Assembly: GCA_023974075.1 (NCBI GenBank)
Contig: JAMFTG010000695.1
Location: forward strand, 1-64,000
Length of the DNA stretch: 64,000 nt
Origin: Chaenocephalus aceratus
Taxonomy: Eukaryota; Chordata; Actinopteri; Perciformes; Channichthyidae
Reading direction: 5' to 3'
The translations under genes were made by a program, and so were the position numbers. The notes under the pieces were generated by a model that saw only the letters and a program-made list of their open reading frames with translations, was not told where the DNA came from and did not search any database. Within the stretch, counting starts at the first letter, position 1; each line of letters begins with the position of its first letter. Positions 55,350 through 64,000 of this stretch are shown here, one piece after another.

Positions 55350-57575
55350 ATAACATCAAGGTGTCTTACCAGGGAAAACAGATGTTGTTGCCTTGATCGA
55401 TTGTGTTATTGTGTGACCTGGGATAATAGGAAATAACCATTTAAAACACCAAAGGTAAGAAAAGTCTTTCTGTCAAAGTGTTCTTGTGCTTTTGAAGAGG
55501 GCAATGATAATGGCTACAATAATAAACATCCAAATTAAAGCACATGTATTATTGTGGTGGGCTGTCCGCCCCCTTCCACTACACTACATTGATTTGGTCC
55601 CTTGTTTCTATTTCCCATTGTGGGGGTGCACTATCGCCTGCCATCTGCTGCACGTTAAATAAGGATAAGCACCTCCTATAACCACACCTTAAAACAAACA
55701 ACTATCATTCAACCTTGAGCAATCAGTCAGAAAAACTACAATCTTTCCCTTTCTCAGCTTCCTGTAAATACTTGTCATGAGTTGCAGTTCTCAGTGTCTA
55801 ATGTACAAAAACAAGTCCCAACATGTACAGTCTCATTCAGGACATTATGACTGCGTTCAGGAGGAAAGCCTTTGTGTTTCAGCGTCACCAAGAACCTGCC
55901 CTGAGCTGGCTGTGTATGTCCTTGTCTGGGTTAGCAAACTGTCTAAATGTGATTCCTTGATGCAGAATCAACACCCTGGTACCTGTCATACACTTTGGAG
56001 TGAAAGACTCATGTCCTTGCATTTGTTTTGGTGAAACCTTCCGTTTGTCTCAGCAGCCTTAGTACATATTTGATAACCTGGTATAGATATAGAAATGTAT
56101 GGTTAAGTACGGTGGCCCTTAATGTCAAAACATTTCACAAGTACCTTTAGGGCCACCGTATTGAAGAGTGACATGTTGATGAAGATAACAGATGATGAAG
56201 AGGAGAAGATGGCAGCCGGTGAGATGCCTAATTTGGAAGGAGTCATGACAACATATTTTTCAGTTTGAAAGCCAGAGCTGCTACACCTTCAGGAGGTGGG
56301 GCCTTCATGTTCTGAGGTTAATGATGTGCCTTTGATCTGAACTGCTGCCTAGGACTCAACAGGATTGGTTATTATGGAAAGGTATGCTGCAATCGCAATG
56401 TACATGGCATTACAGTGACATGGGTGCTCTGTCCTGATCCTGAAGGAGCTGTGTGCACTCTGGATCTCTTTTCTCACACGGCAGCATGCAGAGGCTTCAG
56501 TTTGGAAGGGAAAACCTAATCTAAATCAATGTATTCAAACTACAGCTGTTGTAACAGATACTTGTTTATTTGTGTGCCATGAACCAGGATGTTGTATGAC
56601 CTGTGTGTGTGGCGTAAGGGTGTGTACATGTGTGTCACTCTGAGAACCAGCTGTAACTGTGCTGAAGGAGATTGTTTCGAGGAATGTTGTTCATTCAGAA
56701 AAACGACAGCAGGCTATTTTTTCAGATTTCTAAGAGGGTGGTAAAATAAAAAAATCCTGACCCTTTCTGTGATTATTCAACATTTCGTGTTCAATAATAA
56801 ATGTTATCACCCTGACACTAAAACACTTACAAATAATCAGGGTGTGATTCATACATACACCGACCATGTTTTCTGTATGGCATAAGGTTGAAATAGGCGC
56901 GCAATGACTAAATAATAATGAGCCCGCCACCAGATGCAGATTAAAACTAAAGCGGTGCTGAAAATGTACATGTATTAAAATTGTGAAAGTAAAAGTTGTC
57001 AGAAAAGTGTGTAGTTAACTGATACAAAAAAAACGATTTAAGTACAGTATTTATTTATATAAAAGTATTTGTACTTCACTTCTTCCCACCTCTGTTAATA
57101 AGAAATAATATGACTAATGAAGGTCTCTGTTTTGTTCAGACATGACAGACACTAATCAGAAAATAAATACTAATATTGCATTTATGTCAAATATAACATG
57201 TTTATTGTATGTAAGCAGTGGAGAGACTCTTATACAAGCTATTTCTAAGGATAGGGACTGTAATCTATGATTCAGTTTCTGGTGAAAGTGCTTTCAGTTC
57301 ATGTTTCCTTATGGTGAACTTCACAGTTCCACAATCTTTCAGATCTTTAGTGTCAACGCTATTTTACACCGTTATCAGAACTGCAACGTTAAGTTAGTAA
57401 TTGTGTTCAATGGTATCACAATGGCCTTTGTAGTTGTGCACTAAACTGTTTCTCTTCAAACAGCTCTATTTTTTAAAGTATTTTTTTCAGTATCGTAAAT
57501 GTTTTTAGAAACAGTGGCATAATTGTTTCATTTCCCACAGACACAGATTTAATTGAACGCAGCGCGGTCTTCTTA
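55350..57575. other. intergenic, no gene recognised
   Basis: Only short frames without domain content. At 56109-56121 and 56148-56160 TACGGTGGCCCT and AGGGCCACCGTA form a short hairpin typical of a MITE remnant. Confidence 0.5.
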
Positions 57576-57579
57576 TAGT

Positions 57580-57664
57580 GGTTTCATGATGTAATGGTTA
57601 GCACGGTTAGCACGCACCCAGGACTCTGAATCCTGCAATCCGAGTTCAAATCTCAGTGGAACCT
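57580..57664 (+). tRNA. tRNA-Gln(CTG)-like sequence with 13-nt D-arm insertion, probable pseudogene
   Basis: The acceptor strands GGTTTCA and TGGAACC pair throughout (one G-U). The anticodon arm CAGGA-CTCTGAA-TCCTG is perfect with anticodon CTG, and the T loop GAGTTCAAATCTC is normal apart from one stem mismatch. The D region is abnormal: GGTTAGCAC occurs twice, lengthening the RNA to 85 nt. A TTTT tract follows shortly after. The extra segment makes canonical folding unlikely, hence pseudogene or tRNA-derived repeat. Confidence 0.72.
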
Positions 57665-57905
57665 GATTTTAACAACTCGTTCATTAATAACACTTTGGTT
57701 TATCATATCATGAATGTAAAAAGTGAAAAATGATCCTCTTTAATCCGGATATACGACCTCTCTGTGTAACTGTACTAATACTACTACTAAATGTTATACA
57801 AGATCGTGAGGGCAGGCAGATATCATCTACCTTTTAATTTTGAATATAATTTCCATTTCCATAAAATAATGGACGGAAACCAATGGGACATTTCTCCATG
57901 GGAGC

Positions 57906-58916
57906 CTGCCTGCAGACCTCCACTCTCAGGACAGTTCCGGTGCAGACCTCCACTCTCAGGACACCTCCACTGTCAGTACAGGAAGTGACGATTCTGACGC
58001 GTTTTTTTCCCGCCCACCAAAGGACTCGTTTGATGGAAGTTTTCAAATCACAATGGAGACTCATCACGGAGGTGATGAGTCCGCCCACCGTGCACGTTGG
58101 GTCGGCCTTGGTCAAGCCCTTTTGACCCCCCCAGCCTGGTTCTCGTAAAAGTTTTTCGCTCAAATGACACCATGGAGATATGTAACGGGAGTTGACAGGG
58201 GACTCTGCCCGCCTCACGAGTGCCTATTTTCGGACACTTTTTCCCACTTTTCCCCGGTTTTATTATTTTTTAGGTTATTTCACCCGGTTTCTACCGGGGA
58301 CATTGCCCGGTCTCGGGTGTCCCCCCACGGCCTGTGACCAGCCCCCCCCCCCCCCCACACTCATCCATATATTAACGGATTTTGACAATTGTTGTTGCAT
58401 TTTTCTCCTCTCACTGATCGAATGGCAAACGCGACCCACTGTCGGAGGGCCTCCGCGCCGGCCGATATGAAGCGTGACCAAGACGCACCGTCCAGGGGTC
58501 CCACGGGTCCCGCAGCGGGGTGGAGGTTCCCAGCTGGAACCTCTCCACCTCCGCCGCGGTGCACCCGGCAAACACGGTTGTTTCTCGAACCTTCCACTGT
58601 TGTCTAGCGGGTGTAACTAAAATACAAGATGTCGTATTTATATATATAAATAAATATAGATATATATCTATATAAATAGATATATATATATAGATAATAA
58701 GTGTCAGTGCTATTTTATGTTGTATTAGCGTGCATTTCCTGTTCGGAAAGTGGTGCTGTAGTAAACAATACAAGGTGTCCCTATTTTTATATCTATAGGC
58801 TATACTTTATGTATATAATAAGTGTCAGTACGATTTTATTTTGTATTTGCGTGCATTTCCTGTTCTGAAAGTGGCGCTGCGGCTGTACTGATAGTAACTA
58901 CAATACAAGATGTCCG

Positions 58917-58949
<33 letters not shown>

Positions 58950-59152
58950 GTATTATATTAAGTGTCACGATCCGTCACGATCCGATTTTATTTTGTATTT
59001 GCGTGCATTTCCTATTTGGAAAGTGGCACTGTACTGATAGTGGTGATTTTATTTTGGAATTCCTAGCGTGCACTTCCTGTACTGACAGTGGAGGTGTCCT
59101 GAGAGTGGAGGTCTGCACCGGAACTGTCCTGAGAGTGGAGGTCTGCAGGCAG
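57906..59152. mobile_element. foldback-like element with 82-bp inverted ends
   Basis: 57906-57987 is the inverse complement of 59071-59152; each arm contains GCAGACCTCCACTCTCAGGA twice. The interior has about four diverged units of ~130 bp (58605-59090) with GCGTGCATTTCCTGTTC and AATACAAGATGTCC, plus TA-rich runs. No transposase. Flanking duplication not found. Confidence 0.75.
58638..58700. repeat. TA-rich microsatellite
   Basis: Interleaved ATAT and AGATATAT units. A second (TA)n run lies at 58917-58945. Confidence 0.85.
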
Positions 59153-59701
59153 ACCCCTCTCCATTTTCCAGACATGTATTGGGACGCTGACACTGCAGGG
59201 AGGAGTCTGCTGCATCCAGGCACTGCGGCCGGCTGCAGACACACAGAAGATGATCCACTGAAGAGAAAGAGCATGCAACTGATCACAAGCTGTATATATA
59301 TGATATTTTTTGAATAAAGACATTTTCAGAATTCCAAAAACAATGTAAATCAGTGTTACTCCGGGATCAGATGAACACCATGCTTCATGGATATAATCAA
59401 ATAAGATCCAAACATGCGTGCAGGCTGGCTACGTGGTGAGTAGAAAGAAAGTCAGGGAAAACACTGCGGTCAAGCCAGCCTCCACTTGGGAAAACACAGT
59501 CAAGCCAGCCAGCACGTGATATTGGGGTGCGCGAATATTAGAAGCATTACGGTAAAATCCCAGCGCTTACTCGGTCAATAACAAAAGCACCTATAAAAAC
59601 AAACCAAACATATTAAATTAAGAAATATGTACTATATAATGTGATCAATAATTATTTAAAACAAACTACGTATAACTACCACGAGTAAATGTAAAATGTA
59701 A

Positions 59702-60955
59702 GGAGTTTCAAAATAAAAGTCCTTTGAAATCTCATATTGAAATCTCATATATGAGCTATCAGCCCTGTGTTTAGATAAGAATAAAACAAAATCTCTCCCT
59801 GATGCAAGACTCATCTCACTGCAGGGTGATAGAAGGACACCCCATCTACTCACCCAGAAAAAATCAGGACATTCTGATGTGGAGTTTCAAAATAAAAGAC
59901 CTTTGAAATCCCATATCGAGCTATCAGCACTGTGTTTAGATAAGAATAAAACGAAATCTCTCCCTGATCCAAGACTCATCTCACTGCAGGGTGATAGAAG
60001 GACACCCCATCTACTCACCCAGAAAAAATCAGGACATTCTGATGTGGAGTTTCAAAGTAAAAGACCTTTGAAATCCCATATATGAGCTATCAGTGTTTAG
60101 ATAAGAATAAAACGAAATCTCTCCCTGATGCAAGACTCATCTCACTGCAGGGTGATAGAAGGACAGCCCATCTACTCACCCAGAAAAAAATCAGGACATT
60201 CTGATGTGGAGTTTCAAAATAAAAGACCTTTGAAATCCCATATATGAGCTATCAGCCCTGTGTTTCGATAAGAATAAAACGAAATCTCTCCCTGATGCAA
60301 GACTCATATCACTGCAGGGTGATAGAAGGACAGCCCATCTACTCACCCAGAAAAAATCAGGACATTCTGATGTGGAGTTTCAAAATAAAAGACCTTTGAA
60401 ATCCCATATCGAGCTATCAGCACTGTGTTTAGATAAGAATAAAACGAAATCTCTCCCTGATCCAAGACTCATCTCACTGCAGGGTGATAGAAGGACACCC
60501 CATCTACTCACCCAGAAAAAATCAGGACATTCTGATGTGGAGTTTCAAAGTAAAAGACCTTTGAAATCCCATATATGAGCTATCAGTGTTTAGATAAGAA
60601 TAAAACGAAATCTCTCCCTGATGCAAGACTCATCTCACTGCAGGGTGATAGAAGGACAGCCCATCTACTCACCCAGAAAAAATCAGGACATTCTGATGTG
60701 GAGTTTCAAAATAAAAGACCTTTGAAATCCCATATATGAGCTATCAGCCCTGTGTTTCGATAAGAATAAAACGAAATCTCTCCCTGATGCAAGACTCATA
60801 TCACTGCAGGGTGATAGAAGGACAGCCCATCTACTCACCCAGAAAAAATCAGGACATTCTGATGTGGAGTTTCAAAATAAAAGACCTTTGAAATCCCATA
60901 TATGAGCTATCAGCCCTGTGTTTAGATAAGAATAAAACGAAATCTCTCCCTGATG
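59702..60955. repeat. 165-bp tandem repeat, left arm
   Basis: Units start at 59702, 59881, 60046, 60208, 60374, 60539, 60700 and 60866, with spacings 165, 162, 166, 165, 161 and 166 after the first. Every third unit is nearly identical, a 493-bp higher-order period. Each has GGAGTTTCAAAATAAAAG and CTACTCACCCAGAAAAAATC. Confidence 0.95.
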
Positions 60956-61016
60956 CATCTCTCCTTGTTTTAACAGTGTTTGGGTCCTACCTTACCATTT
61001 TATTTTGAAACTATAT

Positions 61017-61692
61017 ATCAGAATGTCCTGATCTTTTCTGGGTGAGTAGATGGGGTGTCCTTATATCACCCTGCAGTGAGATGAGTCTTGCATCAGGGAG
61101 AGATTTCGTTTTATTCTTATCTAAACACAGGGCTGATAGCTCATATATGGGATTTCAAAGGTCTTTTATTTTGAAACTCCACATCAGAATGTCCTGATTT
61201 TTTCTGGGTGAGTAGATGGGGTGTCCTTCTATCACCCTGCAGTGAGATGAGTCTTGCATCAGGGAGAGATTTCGTTTTATTCTTATCTAAACACAGGGCT
61301 GATAGCTCATATATGGGATTTCAAAGGTCTTTTATTTTGAAACTCCACATCAGAATGTCCTGATTTTTTCTGGGTGAGTAGATGGGGTGTCCTTCTATCA
61401 CCCTGCAGTGAGATGAGTCTTGCATCAGGGAGAGATTTCGTTGTATTCTTATCTAAACACAGGGCTGATAGCTCATATATGGGATTTCAAAGGTCTTTTA
61501 TTTTGAAACTCCACATCAGAATGTCCTGATTTTTTCTGGGTGAGTAGATGGGGTGTCCTTCTATCACCCTGCAGTGAGATGAGTCTTGGATCAGGGAGAG
61601 ATTTCGTTTTATTCTTATCTAAACACAGGGCTGATAGCTCATATATGAGATTTCAATATGAGATTTCAAAGGACTTTTATTTTGAAACTCCT
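61017..61692. repeat. 165-bp tandem repeat, right arm (inverted)
   Basis: About four copies in reverse orientation, each with CTTTTATTTTGAAACTCC and CTGGGTGAGTAGATGGGGTG, period about 168 bp. Fewer units than the left arm. Confidence 0.93.
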
Positions 61693-61999
61693 TACATTTT
61701 ACATTTACTCGTGGTAGTTATACGTAGTTTGTTTTAAATAATTATTGATCACATTCTATAGTACATATTTCTTAATTTAATATGTTTGGTTTGTTTTTAT
61801 AGGTGCTTTTGTTATTGACCGAGTAAGCGCTGGGATTTTACCGTAATGCTTCTAATATTCGCGCACCCCAATATCACGTGCTGGCTGGCTTGACTGTGTT
61901 TTCCCAAGTGGAGGCTGGCTTGACCGCAGTGGGAAAACGGCAACATTCAGCAAGCCTGAACAGACGCTGTTTGCTTCCATGAAATGAAGCTCTATGAGA

Positions 62000-64000
62000 G
62001 CATGCCTCCGTCATTTTCACTGTCTTGGAAATTCAGAAATACAACGACAGACTTTTTATTAATGAAGTCGTTTCTGAGAGTTTTTGAATTTATTTAGAGA
62101 ATAAAAGCAGAGATGTTTTCATGTAAATGTCCTCATAATTCTGAGAAAATGGTCTTGTGAATACAGGAAAGCGGGACATGTTTTGCTCAAGTGAATGCAT
62201 ACATCTTTCATAATTTACACAATTGATAAACCACACTGAGACGGCAAAAGAGATTAAGGATAGGATCTGATATGTTGTTCTGTGTACTTCCAAGGACAGC
62301 ATTCACAGATATCCTCTGAATGTATGGACAACATAATTACATCTGAAAGCCCCAACTGTACTATGAGACGTCTGTTCCTGCTGTGTGGAGGCTCCCCGCG
62401 TGGTGCGCAGCACAGCGTCCTGACTCTCTTGCATGTTCCACACTCTGAATCCAGTCTGACTTGGCAGAGCACGCACGTGTTCATGTGCACAAATGTACAG
62501 GAGAGATCATGAAATGGCAGAAAATACTTAAGAAAAATATTTCTTCAAATCGTTATTCTTATTTTATGAAGTCACTGTTTTCTCATTTGCAGGAATATTT
62601 TAGAGAATTTAAGCTATCCAATATTTTCAATACGAAATTAGCCTTTAACTGGAGGTGTGACTCATGCAGTGTTGTAAATATGCACTCTTGCAGTATATTC
62701 ATATTTCGTGTAAATATTGTCTCTATTTTTTATTTGTTAAAATGTTTTTTATAATAGTACTATTCTTTTCTCCTTTCTTTGAAAAACATATTCTTCTTTA
62801 TGTGTCTTTGTATGCACCATTCACACTAAAACAAATTCCCCCGTATTCCTCCTTGGTAATAAAACCGATTCTGATAATGATTGATAACAATTGTGTATTA
62901 ATATAAACGTTGTCTTAAAATGATGTGTAAAAACTACCATGGCGATTTATTTCTAGTGAAGAAAGCATTTGGTTTCAAAATATAAATGTGTATCGGTAGT
63001 TATAAAAGAGTTATACACAAGGTATTATTTATTACACACAGCTATCATCATTAATGAAAATAGCTAAATATCTTTGATTCCTAATTTAAAGCAAGTGTAC
63101 CTTTTCCTCCTTTGTGAGACCTCTCCGGGGGTCAGAGGTCAGGTCTTTCACAAAGGCTACATACCACTCCCTGTGTAGCTTCTGCACAGAGATACCACAC
63201 ACAGGCTGAGGTTTAAGAAGTATTCAGATCTTTAGTAAAAGTAGCAATACTACATTGTAAACACATTTAAGTCCTGCATTTAAAATTGTACTCAAGTAAA
63301 GCGACAAAAGTATTGGCATAAAAATATACTTTAATTACAAAATGTAAGGGTGTTCATTTGACAGTATGGCCCATATCAGATACATTTGATATTTGATACA
63401 TTTGTGTATTGTAATTATGAATGGATCAGTGGCTTTTATACCTAGGCCCTCTGACCCCCACCCCTTCCCTCGGAAAAAAGAAGAGTTATTACGTCACAGC
63501 CTTTAAGTCTATGGTCACAGCGTATACTTCAGCGGAATATCAAAACAGCGGCCCGGGGTGCAAAACCCATCAATGACAGCGACCCTCTACCACACAGAAC
63601 AACACCATTTATATAAACACCTATCATGACAGGGCTCCCACAGCCCAACACACTCTCACTCCCTAAGCGTCCAGGAGCGACGCTTGGTCAGGGTCCTGTG
63701 GCGTGCAGTTGGGACGCGCCGAGGCTCCTTCAGCTTCATAAACGGACTCAAAGAGCTTTGAACTGATTGCAATGTATTCCCATCGGCGGCGGTATTTGAC
63801 GCTCAGGGAAGCACCGCACCCGTTTATGTCGGCAGCTCTTAAAAGCTGACCACTACCATGAAGTACTCTGTTTGAGTAGATTCCGTTAGGATTCTGACTC
63901 TTAATGGCAGTTTGTGATTTTGAGGCTATTTCAGTGAAACAAGGCTGTTTTGAACATTTGACAGATTTATGCTTAAATTCTCTGAGAAAGTTACTGAAAG
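62000..64000. other. intergenic, no gene recognised
   Basis: Contains a fish repeat fragment at 63215-63330 (TTAGTAAAAGTAGCAATACT, related to the intron 1 repeat) and an unassigned G+C-richer stretch at 63430-63850. No exon or RNA gene could be supported. Confidence 0.5.

Larger units (their letters stand above)
59463..61930. mobile_element. 2.47-kb foldback transposon with tandem-repeat arms
   Basis: Begins ACTGCGGTCAAGCCAGCC and ends GGCTGGCTTGACCGCAGT. GGGAAAAC is repeated on both sides (59455-59462 and 61931-61938). Outer arms of about 240 bp are inverse complements. Inside them the left arm carries eight and the right arm about four copies of a ~165-bp unit in opposite orientation, around a ~60-bp centre near 60985. 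Non-coding; the short open frames are repeat copies. Structure is like Foldback elements; an 8-bp duplication would suit a hAT-type mobiliser. Confidence 0.88.

Noticed and set aside
58058..58081. Hammerhead-ribozyme-like GTGATGAGTCCG
   Set aside because: The motif is simply one arm of a 10-bp hairpin (58058-58067 with 58072-58081), and the required CTGA and GAAA core elements are missing.
59702..61692. Repeated open frames of ~68 codons as a possible small gene family
   Set aside because: They are identical slices of a tandem repeat in the foldback element, broken in most units and without domain features.
63430..63850. Possible CpG-rich promoter of a gene right of the window
   Set aside because: Only mildly G+C-rich, with no exon or clear motif cluster, and it may be a repeat; not enough to call.

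Overview
This is vertebrate nuclear DNA, almost certainly from a ray-finned fish. The evidence is a spliced gene with GT-AG introns, fish-type retrotransposons (a Rex3-like RTE element, L2/CR1-like elements), Tc1/mariner, hAT, Harbinger and THAP/YqaJ-type DNA transposons, and long (CA)n tracts. Nothing bacterial was seen. The only host protein gene I can support is bpnt2 (impad1), which encodes the Golgi-resident PAP 3'-phosphatase. Its eight coding exons lie on the + strand at 32188-51740 and give 344 codons plus a stop. Its probable promoter is at 31.5-32.2 kb and a poly(A) signal is at 52693.

Layout. 1-22.5 kb is a tandem array with a period of about 6.35 kb. Each unit carries a T/G-poor pentamer satellite, a long non-coding spacer and the reverse-strand 3' half of a non-LTR retrotransposon (LINE-B). 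Units 1 and 2 also carry a second reverse-strand retrotransposon (LINE-A). Units 2 and 3 are instead followed by a Tc1/mariner relic interrupted by a palindromic TTAA-flanked transposon. 22.5-25.4 kb holds further transposon relics. 25.4-31.5 kb is one decayed 6-kb DNA transposon with roughly 190-bp inverted ends, a THAP exon, a SWIM/YqaJ-like reverse-strand gene, a nested hAT element, and a fragment of a replication-dependent histone H3 gene including its 3' stem-loop.

31.5-52.7 kb is bpnt2. Its introns are packed with transposons. Intron 3 contains a nested stack: a 1-kb DNA element, invaded by a TTAA-flanked element that encodes a P2X7-C-terminus-like cysteine motif, itself invaded by a 3.4-kb Harbinger. 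Intron 6 contains a hAT-like element hosting a nearly fresh Rex3 copy with a perfect 13-bp target duplication, plus a 65-bp minisatellite.

53-62 kb holds a nested pair of DNA transposons, a tRNA-Gln-like sequence with an insertion, and two foldback-type elements. The larger (59463-61930) has arms built of roughly 165-bp tandem repeats and perfect 8-bp flanking duplications. 55.4-57.5 kb and 62-64 kb show no gene that I recognise.

Family assignments rest on motifs and on memory of the families. No database search was possible.
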